Part shown: positions 46,011 to 54,318 of the stretch, piece after piece
Layout of the letters: each line of letters opens with the position of its first letter
How positions within the stretch are numbered: the first letter of the stretch is position 1
Source of the DNA: Hippasteria phrygiana
Taxonomy: Eukaryota > Echinodermata > Asteroidea > Valvatida > Goniasteridae
Reading direction: 5' to 3'
Assembly (NCBI GenBank): GCA_037893225.1
Contig: JAZGUH010000207.1
Location: forward strand, 1,984,001-2,048,000
DNA length: 64,000 bases
Program-made: the position numbers and the translations under genes
The notes under the pieces: model-generated
Database searches by the model: none
Seen by the model: the letters and a program-made list of their open reading frames with translations, nothing else
What the model was told of the DNA's origin: nothing

Positions 46011-47068
46011 ATGGATCCAACGGACGAGTACCTGAAGAGAATATATTACGACCCGCAACATCCGGCAGGCTTTGGTGGTGTAAATGCTGTCTACCGTGCT
46101 ATTCAAAGAGACAATGTCGACATAAGCCCCAGACAACTTAAGCAGTGGTTGTCGCATCAACACACGTTGAAGGTTTACGAGAAACAGGGTAATTGTGGAC
46201 GGTATTGATCACCAGTGGCAAGCAGACCTTGCTGATATGACTTCGATTTCGAAACATAATGGGTCTTATAAATACTTGCTGACTTGTATCGATGTCTTAT
46301 CAAAGTATGCCTGGCCGTTCCCATTAGGAATAAGACGGGTAGTGCGCTGGTAGATGCGTTTAAGAAAATATTAAAAAGTGGTAGGAAACCGAGAATGCTT
46401 CAGACATGTCAGACAAAGGAACTGAGTTCATCAATAGATCATTTCAAACGTTCTTAAAAAACAAGGGGATTGGATTTTTCACCACTCAAAACGAAACAAA
46501 GGCCAGCGTTGTCGAAAGGTTCAATAGAACTTTGAAAACAAAAATGTATAAATATTTTACGGCCGCAAACACCTATGAATACATAAAGGTGTTGCCAAAG
46601 CTGCTGATGTCCTACAACCACTCCTTCCATCGAAGTATCAAAACCACTCCCGCTTCAGTCAATGTCAACAATGCCGAAAAAGTGAGACAGACGCTGTACC
46701 CTCCCGGTGAGACTGAACCTAAACCGATTCGGTTCAATTATAAAGTGGGGGATACGGTCCGTATCAGTATGACGGCCATGCCTTTTCGAAAGGGTTATCT
46801 TCCCAATTGGACGACCGAACTGTTTACCATCAACGCCCAAATACAACGCCGTCCACCCGTGTACAAACTGCAAGACTACAGTGGTGACGAAATACAAGGG
46901 ACATTTTATGAACAGGAACTACAGCGTGCTGTCAAGTTGGACGATCTATACAAAGTGGAGAAAGTGATGGATACCAGGAAAAGGCGTGGAAAGACCCAAT
47001 ACTTTGTAAAGTGGGTCGGGTACCCGGACAAATTTAACAGTTGGGTCACCCGCCTTCACTCTATATAA
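46011..47068 (+). pseudogene. Integrase (retroviral DDE type) with C-terminal chromodomain, frameshifted
   Basis: ATG at 46011 begins MDPTDEYLKRIYYDPQHPAG, the N-terminal helical region. The frame is lost near 46165-46186. The next frame gives DHQWQADLADMTS (first catalytic Asp) and LTCIDVLSKYAW, shifts again at about 46313, and a third shift of about five extra bases at 46400-46406 precedes SDKGTEF (second Asp). The last 220 codons are open: ASVVERFNRTLK (catalytic Glu), an SH3-like region, and a chromodomain with YKVEKVMDTRKRRGK and YFVKWVGYPDKFNSW (aromatic cage residues present). The catalytic triad residues survive but the frame has at least three shifts. The stop codon overlaps a TATA box for the next gene. 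In intact elements this enzyme inserts the DNA. Confidence 0.85.
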
Positions 47069-47069
47069 A
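47057..47069 (+). promoter_or_regulatory. Candidate TATA box for the penton-like gene
   Basis: CTCTATATAAACG overlaps the integrase stop (ATA TAA) and lies about 50 bp before the ATG at 47118, a distance that leaves a start site and a ~25-nt leader. Confidence 0.5.
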
Positions 47070-47117
47070 CGCACGTCTTTTGTTCATTGATTACCATACA
47101 TTGTTCGAGAGTCAATC

Positions 47118-47864
47118 ATGGCAGACTCATTCTACGTCACGCTCCCGTCCAACAGCTCGATGGGAAATCATCCCAACAATACGCTGAGTCATTTCTTTGT
47201 GACTCTCCCCACTCCCCTTTCATTTGAGGGAGATTGGGAGGTGGCTTTGGCTAAGATTACTTACCCCCATCGCTGGCTGAACGTCATTGAGGGAGAAAAT
47301 GCAATTGCCTGTTCGGTGGGTGAATCTGATTTAGAATTCCACCTTCATGTCGTACCTCAAGGTTTCTTTCCTACAGTGGGTGACATTTTTGAAAATTTTG
47401 AACCCTCCATACAACACTTTAATGACGTCCGTTTCAGATACAACAAATACATCAAAAAAGTAATTGTAAAGACGACTAATAGTGTATCGCTTAAGTTACT
47501 TGGTCGCCTAGCAACTCTCCTGGGTTTCGATGACGGTGCGGTGGTTACAGGGATTGAAAAAGCCCCTAGAGTTATTGATTTACAACAATTCAATGCTATG
47601 TTTCTATACACCAACATCGTTGAGTACCTTACGGTGGGTGACACGCGAGCGCCCCTACTAAGGATCGTCAACGTAGAGGGAAAATATGGAGACACCATTA
47701 CAAAAGTATACGATAGCCCTCATTACATGCCCCTAAAACACAAACTGTTGGACACGATTGAAATGGATATAAGGGACGACGCGGGCCATCCTATTCCATT
47801 AATCGCTGGACGCGTGATCGTTAAGCTTTACTTTAGAAGACTGCGGCCGTCCTACTTTCATTGA
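47118..47864 (+). CDS. Penton-like (minor capsid) protein
   Basis: Intact 248-residue frame, starting MADSFYVTLPSNSSM. Early motif LSFEGDWEVALAKITYPHRW; middle LGRLATLLGFDDGAVV; later FLYTNIVEYLTVGDTRAPLL and a C-terminal VIVKLYFRRLRP. The pattern of a short extended N-terminus, an 'L.xxWEVALxxIxYPxxW' strand pair, an 'LxxLLGF' helix and an 'hYxNIVEyxxVGDxxAPLLR' strand matches the penton-type single jelly-roll protein of Polintons and adintoviruses. It would form the pentameric vertex of the virion. It follows the integrase by 49 bp and precedes the minor virion gene by 5 bp. No lesions seen. The start is chosen for its position after the TATA box and the conserved N-terminus. Family assignment is fairly secure; the structural role is by homology. 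Confidence 0.8.
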   Translation: MADSFYVTLPSNSSMGNHPNNTLSHFFVTLPTPLSFEGDWEVALAKITYPHRWLNVIEGENAIACSVGESDLEFHLHVVPQGFFPTVGDIFENFEPSIQHFNDVRFRYNKYIKKVIVKTTNSVSLKLLGRLATLLGFDDGAVVTGIEKAPRVIDLQQFNAMFLYTNIVEYLTVGDTRAPLLRIVNVEGKYGDTITKVYDSPHYMPLKHKLLDTIEMDIRDDAGHPIPLIAGRVIVKLYFRRLRPSYFH

Positions 47865-47869
47865 TCACC

Positions 47870-48281
47870 ATGAGGGAACTCTATCGGCCTAATAGTAAAC
47901 ATTATGAAGATTATTACGTGGGACAAGTAGGTCGTGTTTTCAGGACCACGAACCCAAAAGGGTTGCGGACTGGGAGGAATTCTCGGTGGTCTTTTTCGAT
48001 CAGCCATGCCTTTGCTTAAACAAGGAGCTAAGACACTGGGCAGGGAAGCCATCCGTGCGAGGATGGGTATTGCGCAAGATGCCTTAGACGGAAAGAATGT
48101 CAAGACTGCCGCAAAAAACAGACTTCGTCACGCAGGCAGCGGTATTACAAAGAGGGCGCTGCACAGTCTGACCGAGGGGGTCACGCGGGGACAACGTCGT
48201 AGCAGGCCTATAAAAAGAAAGAAATCTGGGAGACGCGTCAGTGTGGTGTCAGGCAAGCGAGCGAGAGATATCTTTGATTAG
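47870..48281 (+). pseudogene. Minor virion-like protein with one frameshift
   Basis: ATG at 47870, five bases after the penton stop, gives MRELYRPNSKHYEDYYVGQV. The conserved remainder lies one base forward, from about 47934 (FSGPRTQKGCGLGGILGG, FRSAMPLLKQGAKTLGREAI, ITKRALHSLTEGVTRG), ending in a very basic tail (RRSRPIKRKKSGRR) and stop at 48279. The Gly/Leu-rich amphipathic segment followed by basic residues resembles internal or membrane-active minor capsid proteins of adenovirus-like viruses. The break is at GGTCGTGTTTTCAGG. It looks like a one-base change in the GTTTT run. A programmed +1 shift is possible but unproven. No ATG lies in the second frame before the conserved part. Confidence 0.65.
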
Positions 48282-48314
48282 CAGTGTGTGTGTATGTGGA
48301 CGTATAGAACCCTC

Positions 48315-48322
48315 TGACGTCA
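48315..48322 (+). promoter_or_regulatory. TGACGTCA (CRE/ATF-type) site at the capsid gene start
   Basis: A perfect palindromic ATF/CREB consensus ends two bases before the major capsid ATG. Such sites are also clustered at 52660-53035 and 62.9-63.9 kb. Regulatory function is inference; the octamer may be chance. Confidence 0.3.
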
Positions 48323-48324
48323 TT

Positions 48325-49659
48325 ATGTCGTTGTTACATAGTCACTCGTGCGAGTGCGCCAAGTCCGAACTGGATTTGTTTACTATTCCTCCCACCCAGA
48401 CCAGTATTGAAAAGGGGCAGTGGGTGGAATATCATCCTATTTCTACCATTTCAGATGGGGGTCCCATTGAATTTTTCATCCCAGGATCGGGGGAAGAATA
48501 CATGGATCTGAATCAGACCCAACTTCACGTAAAAGCTAAAGTGACCAAACCCAACGGCACCGACCTAACCGACGAAGATCACGTGGGTCCTGTCAATCTA
48601 TTTTTGCAATCCCTGTTCAGTCAGATTGATGTGAGTTTGAACGAGCGTTTAATCTCGCCCTCTACGCCCACCTACCCATACAGGGCCATGATCGAAACTC
48701 TACTGAACTATGGAATCGATGCTAAGAATACGCAACTTACATCAGCACTGTTTTACAAAGACACTCCCCTTAAGATGGACACCTCTGACCCCGTGGCTGC
48801 TGCCTTAGTGTCAAACACAGGTCTAAAAAAGCGGCAGGGATGCACCAAACTCAGTCGCACTGTGGACATGATAGGCCCCATACACAGTGATATTTTCTTT
48901 CAAGACAGACACCTGCTGAATGGTGTGGACCTCAAATTGAAACTGATTCGGAGCAGCAATGAGTTCTGTCTCATGACGAATGCTGACGACGTTGCCTACA
49001 AGGTAACTATTCAGGATGCATCCGTGTTCGTCCGAAAGGTAAAAGTGAGTTCAGCCGTCATGCTGGGACACATGAAGGCTTTGGAGAAAGGGACTGCAAA
49101 GTACCCTCTCAAGCGCAACCTATGCAAGATGGTGTCCGTGCCACGTGGAAACCTGTCACTCACTCAAGATCACGTGTTCCTCGGACAACTACCGACCCGC
49201 ATCGTGGTGGGCTGCGTGACCAATGAAGCGTTCAATGGTCGGTACAACAAGAACCCCTTCAACTTTCAACACATGAACGTCAACTTTTTGATGGTGCACG
49301 TAGACGGTGAGCAAATTCCTTACTCGCCCCTGAAGCCCGTATACAACAACATGACGGGAGGTAATTATATCAGAGCCTACCAAAACCTCTTTTCAGGCAT
49401 AGATAAAATGTACCACGACGAGGGCAATGACATCAGTCGTGATGACTACTTCGGCGGGTACGCACTGTACGCATTTGACCCGAGTCCTGACCTGGCCACT
49501 GGAGGTCACTTAAACCTGGTCAAGCGTGGCAATCTCCGCCTGGAAATGCACTTTGCACAGCCGCTGGATGCAACGATCAACGTCATTATCTATGCCGAGT
49601 TCGACAACATTCTGGAGATTGACCAAGCTCGCAACGTCATCTTCGATTACGCCATTTGA
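48325..49659 (+). CDS. Major capsid protein (double jelly-roll, hexon-like)
   Basis: Intact 444-residue protein. I place the start at 48325 (MSLLHSHSCECAKSELDLF) rather than the upstream in-frame ATG at 48241, because the extra 28 residues overlap the previous gene and look non-coding. Motifs in order: FTIPPTQTSIEKGQWVEYHP, IEFFIPGSGEEYMDL, VNLFLQSLFSQIDVSLNERL, YPYRAMIETLLNYG, HSDIFFQDRHLLNGVDLKLK, QLPTRIVVGCVTNEAFNGRY, YNKNPFNFQHMNV, YQNLFSGIDKMYHDEG, and the C-terminus NVIIYAEFDNILEIDQAR. This order is that of the Polinton/adintovirus hexon (the F54H12.2-like family of animal genome annotations). About 445 residues is the usual length. It forms the virion shell. No lesion is present even though neighbours are broken. 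Confidence 0.88.
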   Translation: MSLLHSHSCECAKSELDLFTIPPTQTSIEKGQWVEYHPISTISDGGPIEFFIPGSGEEYMDLNQTQLHVKAKVTKPNGTDLTDEDHVGPVNLFLQSLFSQIDVSLNERLISPSTPTYPYRAMIETLLNYGIDAKNTQLTSALFYKDTPLKMDTSDPVAAALVSNTGLKKRQGCTKLSRTVDMIGPIHSDIFFQDRHLLNGVDLKLKLIRSSNEFCLMTNADDVAYKVTIQDASVFVRKVKVSSAVMLGHMKALEKGTAKYPLKRNLCKMVSVPRGNLSLTQDHVFLGQLPTRIVVGCVTNEAFNGRYNKNPFNFQHMNVNFLMVHVDGEQIPYSPLKPVYNNMTGGNYIRAYQNLFSGIDKMYHDEGNDISRDDYFGGYALYAFDPSPDLATGGHLNLVKRGNLRLEMHFAQPLDATINVIIYAEFDNILEIDQARNVIFDYAI

Positions 49660-49661
49660 AT

Positions 49662-50179
49662 GCATACAACAGCTTAGAAATCGGTGATATTTTACAGAGG
49701 GACCGATTCTGCAAACCATACTTTAGGGGAGTGTTTGCATGCGATCAACTCCCTAAACGAAACGAAGCACTCTGGTCGTGAACACTGACCCGTCTACAAA
49801 ACCGGGTCGCCACTGGGTTGCGCTCTACATCACGCGGGACGGTATCGGGGAGTATTTTGATTCCTACGGTCAACCAATTAAACTAAAGGAGATTAGGATG
49901 TTTCTCAAGAGGAACGCCAGACGCCTTCACTACAACCGTCGCCGTCTACAGGGGCCTCTGTCTACCGTGTGCGGGCAGTATTGCATCTTCTTTTTGTTAC
50001 ATCGCTGCCGAGGACTGACCATGCAAAGGATTATTTGATGGTTTTCCTCAGATACAATGGACAATGACGTCATCATCAATGACTTTATTAACAGACATTT
50101 CCCTGATGTTAGGTCTCACGTGTATGACAAACAGTTTATTATGAAACAGATTTCTAGGGCCTTTTTGCAAGAGTCTTAG
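49662..50179 (+). pseudogene. Adenain-type cysteine protease, frameshift and nonsense
   Basis: The N-terminal part reads SLEIGDILQRDRFCKPYFRG, ACDQLPKRNEALW in one frame to about 49770, then a one-base shift leads to VNTDPSTKPGRHWVALYITR. Catalytic residues can be read: His in GRHW, acidic partner in YFDSYG, Gln in RLQGPLS and Cys in VCGQYC. A TGA at 50036 interrupts. The same frame continues WFSSDTMDNDVIINDFINRH to a stop at 50177, so the last 46 codons are still recognisable. No ATG is found in the correct frame at the expected start, only AATGCATAC. In intact elements this enzyme matures the virion proteins. Two clear lesions, possibly three with the start. Confidence 0.8.
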
Positions 50180-50704
50180 TGCGTAGTTAGATAATTATTA
50201 CTTTTGTGTGGACCTAGATCTTCGATGCACCACTATTAACAAGTATTAAACTTACTAATGCTATGTTGGGCGGCTACACAGATTGCTACTTAAGAGTCGG
50301 TTTGGGCGACTTGCTCGGTTAGGGTTACAAAGTTAGTGTCGCCCAAATGTGAAAGTCGCCCCTTTGGAGTGTTTGTTTTAGTAAGGCACGTGAGGGAAAT
50401 GTTATAATAGGGCGACACCACTGTCGCCCATTTGGAGTTATTATAGACAAAGTCGTCCTATTATAGCATTAATGATGATGGTTATTATTATTAGTATTAT
50501 TAATTTCATTAACGTGTTAAAAAAAGTATAATTTGATAAAATGGTTTTAAAAAATATTTGCAGTGATTGCAGTGATGAATAAAGTAGTTAGAAAACTGTA
50601 TATTGCCCGTTGACCACTCAAGGTATTCTGATGAATGCCGGTTGGTTTTAGGCACCCCGTGTCGTGTTTTATTTATCTATGTGTATGCGTTGATCAATAC
50701 CTAT

Positions 50705-50735
<31 letters not shown>

Positions 50736-51105
50736 TAAATAAATATTATATAAATGTATGTTCATTTATCTGTTCATTTAGTATAATATGGCCCCCATAC
50801 CCTGCATAATAATAATAATAATAATAATAATAAAACCTATGACACTAATGAAGATACAATAGAACAAACGCTGACACCGATATACATTACTTCACACTAT
50901 TTTGTTTGTATTTCTCACAAGACTCCAACTTCTAAAGCATCACACACAATTATTATTATTATTATTTTTTATTTTTTGTTTTAATATAATGAAGTTAACA
51001 CGGCAAACCTAAAAAGAAAGAAAAAAACAAACAAACAACAACCCACAACCAAATCAATAAATCAAAACAATAAAAAGTACCGAGCCTCATACATAGCATC
51101 GCAAA
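50180..51105. other. Convergent intergenic region with microsatellites
   Basis: Lies between the tail-to-tail protease and Cys/His genes. Contains repeated GTCGCCC / GGGCGAC words (50300-50460), (TTTA)n at 50702-50735, (AAT)n at 50808-50833 and ATT runs near 50950. Both transcription units could end here. No clear polyadenylation signal pair was assigned. Confidence 0.55.
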
Positions 51106-51651
51106 TTAGTCATTACTTCTTTCAATCACGTCGGTTATGACAAAGTAGAGTCTGTCGAATTTATCTGCATAAAAAGAGTCTACAATCAATGACGGTTTGG
51201 TTTTCCACTCATTAAGAATGTTCTTAATTATCCCGTCGCTCTGTTGGTCCATGTCCCATTCGTCCGTAATATTCACGCGTCTACTAACGGTGCGTAGTAT
51301 TGTTTTTATTCTGTCCTTGTTCACTAACTGCAGCACTTCCTCGTGATGATGGGGCACAAAGTCGCCCAGTCGGCACTCAGGATTTAGGCCGTAGAACGTG
51401 CAGGCATGCTGGTATTGGCTTGGCAAATCGTTATCACACCCCTCGCAACCAAATTGGGTTTCGGCTTGAAAGGCCAAATGCAGTATACGGTCCGTAACGT
51501 CCTTAAACAGGATTCTCCTCAGTACTTCTCTGCCCTCGGGCATAGATGCTCTGACGTCATTGCTCCTATCGATTGGTGTGGCTTTTGGGTTGGGTTTGTC
51601 ACCGTCATTACGCTGATCATCATCGTCATCATCATCATCTGGAAATAACAT
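51106..51651 (-). CDS. Polinton-associated Cys/His protein of unknown function
   Basis: Intact 181-residue frame. The N-terminus has an acidic run of eight Asp (MLFPDDDD onward), then a helical region EGREVLRRILFKDVTDRILH, and a likely metal site FGCEGCDNDLPSQYQHACTF (Cys-x2-Cys with His-x-Cys). After that come CRLGDFVPHHHEEVLQLVN and a C-terminal domain with SLIVDSFYADKFDRLYFVI. Proteins with the GCxGCxxDxPSQxxHxC pattern recur, as I remember, beside capsid genes in invertebrate Polinton-like elements, but no function is known to me. It starts 30 bp after the WW-PC4 stop, so both may share one transcript. No lesions. The Asp run derives from a GAT/GAC repeat and may vary in length. Confidence 0.65.
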   Translation of the reverse strand: MLFPDDDDDDDDQRNDGDKPNPKATPIDRSNDVRASMPEGREVLRRILFKDVTDRILHLAFQAETQFGCEGCDNDLPSQYQHACTFYGLNPECRLGDFVPHHHEEVLQLVNKDRIKTILRTVSRRVNITDEWDMDQQSDGIIKNILNEWKTKPSLIVDSFYADKFDRLYFVITDVIERSND

Positions 51652-51681
51652 GAAACAAATGGGTAAGTGTAAAGGAGGACT

Positions 51682-52344
51682 CTACACTGTTTCCAGGGCT
51701 CTGGTGATGCGGTCGCTGTGCAACATCAGCTCGTGCCATTCGGGGGTCGTTAGATTCAACCCCTTCTTTCCGGCCAACAGTTTAGTCTTCTTCTCGTTGT
51801 AATAAAACTCCCTAAGGTTAACATAGCGACGTCCCTTGAAGCGTTTTACGTAAGCATAACGCCCACCTCCTATCTTGAACTTGACAGCCTTCTTCTCGTT
51901 CTCCTCCTGGTTGGGATCTGGTGTGAAGCATCTCTTGACGTTGGTCTTGTTCTTCACGTAGGGGGAGGCCAATGTGATATCGGAGGCCGAATCAACTTCT
52001 TGGTCTTCTGTCTCGGTCTGTCTGACGCTGCCGATTGCCTCGGCGATGGCGGCAGCCAGTAACTCGGGCGCTGGTGGCCCAGCTTGCATCGCACATTGTT
52101 CTGGCTCAAACAGGGTGGGGACGATCCACATGCTCTCTTTCGTGTAAATGTTGTAGAAGTAGGGCTTGGCCTCGTGGCCGCTAAACGCTTCACGCCATCC
52201 GTTCTTGATGTGCTCGTGGTTCAGTTTATTATTGGGCACACTCGTAAATGGTCCTTTTTCCAAATCTTGGGTGGGTGTCGCAGGTGGTGCGATAGAGCCC
52301 TGTGTAACACCGTTGGGTATAATCAGCTTGGGTAGATTGGCCAT
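51682..52344 (-). CDS. WW domain-PC4 fusion protein
   Basis: Intact 220-residue frame. Residues about 48-75 form a WW domain: GWREAFSGHEAKPYFYNIYT then KESMWIVPT (both Trp, the aromatic pair YFYN and the final Pro are present). A Thr/Glu/Asp-rich linker follows. Residues about 152-220 match the PC4/p15 single-stranded-DNA-binding fold: VKFKIGGGRYAYVKRFKGRR, YVNLREFYYNEK, AGKKGLNLTTPEWHELM. PC4 binds melted DNA and acts as a transcription coactivator or replication accessory. WW domains bind Pro-rich ligands, such as RNA polymerase II tails or budding proteins. The pairing suggests a recruiter to host transcription machinery or a replication factor; that is inference. A canonical TATA box sits ~100 bp upstream. 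Confidence 0.75.
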   Translation of the reverse strand: MANLPKLIIPNGVTQGSIAPPATPTQDLEKGPFTSVPNNKLNHEHIKNGWREAFSGHEAKPYFYNIYTKESMWIVPTLFEPEQCAMQAGPPAPELLAAAIAEAIGSVRQTETEDQEVDSASDITLASPYVKNKTNVKRCFTPDPNQEENEKKAVKFKIGGGRYAYVKRFKGRRYVNLREFYYNEKKTKLLAGKKGLNLTTPEWHELMLHSDRITRALETV

Positions 52345-52445
52345 GGCTCAGAATGTTACGTTAGTATACACTCGTGATATTATACAAAGATGTGCGATCT
52401 CTCCAGACGTCTACGAGCAAGTAAATACCCCGCCAAAAACAGCTG

Positions 52446-52456
52446 CCCCTTTTATA
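52446..52456 (-). promoter_or_regulatory. TATA box for the WW-PC4 gene
   Basis: On the minus strand the sequence reads TATAAAAGGGG, a strong polymerase II TATA box, about 102 bp before the ATG at 52344. The AT- and GC-mixed 5' leader has no upstream ATG that I could see in a good context. Confidence 0.6.
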
Positions 52457-52699
52457 GGACTTTCTCGCTCTTAACGACGGATCAAAACATTGCAGTAAAT
52501 AAACAACTACAATAATGACTATACCCCTTCAAACAAAACGTAACCACGATAACAATTTTCATCGACCAATAGGAGTGTGGAGTGATGTTTGAATTGACCA
52601 ATCAAAAGTAGGCTTACATTTTTTTGTTCCAACATGTTTCGACTTGTCTGATATAATCGATGACGTCATCTTAGACAGTTCAAAGGCGCTGCGCGCGTG

Positions 52700-52960
52700 C
52701 GGTGCTGTCGCCACTTCGTGGCTCCATCTACAGAGGGCGCGCGACACCCATCGCCACTGCGTGGCTCAATCTCCCACTTACTCCGTAAGTGGGGGAGATG
52801 CGGCCTGCTCCACACTTCGTATGGACCACACTAACCGTTTTTCAAATGGCTCCGCCAGTTACACACCGCTAGAGGGCGCTGTCACCACTTCCTGGCTCCC
52901 ACTTTCCCACTTACCACCGCTAGAGGGCGACGTCACCACTTCGTGGTGACGACGCCACTG
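52700..52960 (+). repeat. Degenerate ~50-bp repeats at the right edge of the Polinton-like element
   Basis: Four blocks carry CCACTTCGTGGCTCC or variants with AGAGGGCG (for example 52704-52740, 52728-52765, 52865-52905 and 52916-52950). A hairpin CTCCCACTTACTCCGTAAGT with GGGGGAG lies at about 52769-52796. These may be remains of a terminal repeat. No inverted partner was found on the left side. Confidence 0.6.
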
Positions 52961-53304
52961 CAATGACGTCATCTTCGATGACGTCATTAGGGTCACTGGC
53001 CTAGGTCTGAAGTCACATACTACACTACTGACGTCATTTTCCATATGTACCTTTACTTGAGTATATGCCTCTTTAACCCGAAGTGTACCGCACATATTCC
53101 AAATATTATTCTTTTTTATTCCATAATCTTAAAGAACATATCCCAGGGCACACTTGGGATAGAGCAAATTCGGCCCACTTCAAAAAGTTCTGTTGCGAAA
53201 CGAACGGAGCGCAGCACAGTAATGTGCATATAGCAGATGTACGTAAGCAATAACTATGTGAGTAAGTATTCCAAGTTTACATCGCTTGATCAACATCAGC
53301 ACCT

Positions 53305-53999
53305 GTGTTACACGCAAATTTTGACCACTGGCACATGCGCATTTGCGATTTCACTGATTTCACCATCGAAGTCAGCGAAGATCTCCGTCAACAGGCCCGG
53401 GATGACCCAAACTTCATGTCGAGGATCATCAGCGGTGACGAGGATTGGGTCTACGGCTACGACCCAGAGACCAAACAGCAGTCTTCGCAGTGGAAGAGCC
53501 CGCAGTCTCCAAGACCGAAGAAGGCGCGTCATCAGAGCAGGAGCGCAACCAAGAGCAGGCTCTCATCTTTGACATTTCGCGGGGTTGTGCACCGGTAACA
53601 TTCGGCGCAAAAAGACAGCCTGAAACTGTGGCGCGCCGGCAACCAAAGATATATAATTTTTAAAATGTAATTATATTATGGCTCCAACATGAGTTTCTCG
53701 CCCACAACAACACAATCGTCGCTCCCCACCTACCCCCCTACTCACCGGACTTGGCTCCCTGCGACTTGTTTCTGTTCCCAAAAATAGAGGTCAAGCTGAA
53801 GGGTCCCCGTTTTGACACTGTAAAGGAGATCCAGCGAGAATCGCAGTTGGTGCTTGACACGCTTACGGAACGGGATTTCCAGGGAGCGTTCCAAGCGTGG
53901 CAGGAGCGCTGGGAGCGGTGTATCGCGTCGCTGCACAAGGGGACTACTTCAAAGGGGATGGCGGCCGGATTTAAATCACGTACGGTTTTTGCTTGTTAA
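53305..53999 (+). pseudogene. Mariner-type transposase, internally deleted
   Basis: 53305-53598 reads DDPNFMSRIISGDEDWVYGY with DPETKQQSSQWKSPQSPR, the block around the first catalytic Asp of mariner transposases. Then about 90 bp are scrambled. 53690-53999 resumes in another frame with FLAHNN, YSPDLAPCDLFLFPKIEV (third Asp), FDTVKEIQRES and TERDFQGAFQAWQERWERC. The segment that should hold the second catalytic Asp (usually HHDNAPAH-like) is missing, as is the N-terminal DNA-binding half. Terminal repeats were not found. A dead fragment. Confidence 0.85.
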
Positions 54000-54277
54000 A
54001 GGCGCAGTCTCGGAACTTTTTGATCCCACCTTGTTATAGGCCTACTCAAATGGTCGGTTAAAGTGACGTCATTTTCCAAATAATATGAATGTATTTTATA
54101 CCCTTATTTGAGGGTCCTACCACTACGTCTGAAGCCAAACAGAGTCGTGTCAAAGATCCAAAGCTTAAAGAGGGTCCATCAAATACTTCTATGTGTAAAT
54201 CGCTTTCTTCAAAACTGCAGATTTCCGAAGCAGAATTATCGTAGAATTTACTATAGGCTTGCAAAGCGACACTTTAT

Positions 54278-54318
54278 CTAGTCTTGGTTCCAATTAGGAC
54301 GTCTTGGAACCAAGACTA
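54278..54318 (+). repeat. Short perfect hairpin, CTAGTCTTGGTTCC ends
   Basis: CTAGTCTTGGTTCCAATTAG then GACGTCTTGGAACCAAGACT. It shares terminal words with the MITE at 4043-4220 but has almost no interior, so it may be a collapsed copy. Confidence 0.75.

Larger units (their letters stand above)
45110..52480. mobile_element. Partial endogenous Polinton/Maverick (adintovirus-like) element
   Basis: Gene order on the plus strand: small basic protein remnant, accessory protein, integrase, penton-like, minor virion-like, major capsid, adenain-type protease. Convergent on the minus strand: Cys/His protein, WW-PC4 protein. This set (retroviral-type integrase plus adenain protease plus jelly-roll capsid genes) defines Polintons. 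The homologous nematode locus, as I recall it, is F54H12. No type-B DNA polymerase or FtsK/HerA packaging ATPase is visible in the window, and I found no terminal inverted repeats, so the element is truncated or rearranged. Confidence 0.85.

Noticed and set aside
48241..48324. 28-residue N-terminal extension of the major capsid protein
   Set aside because: It overlaps the end of the minor virion gene in another frame and lacks capsid-like sequence; the internal ATG at 48325 fits the family start.
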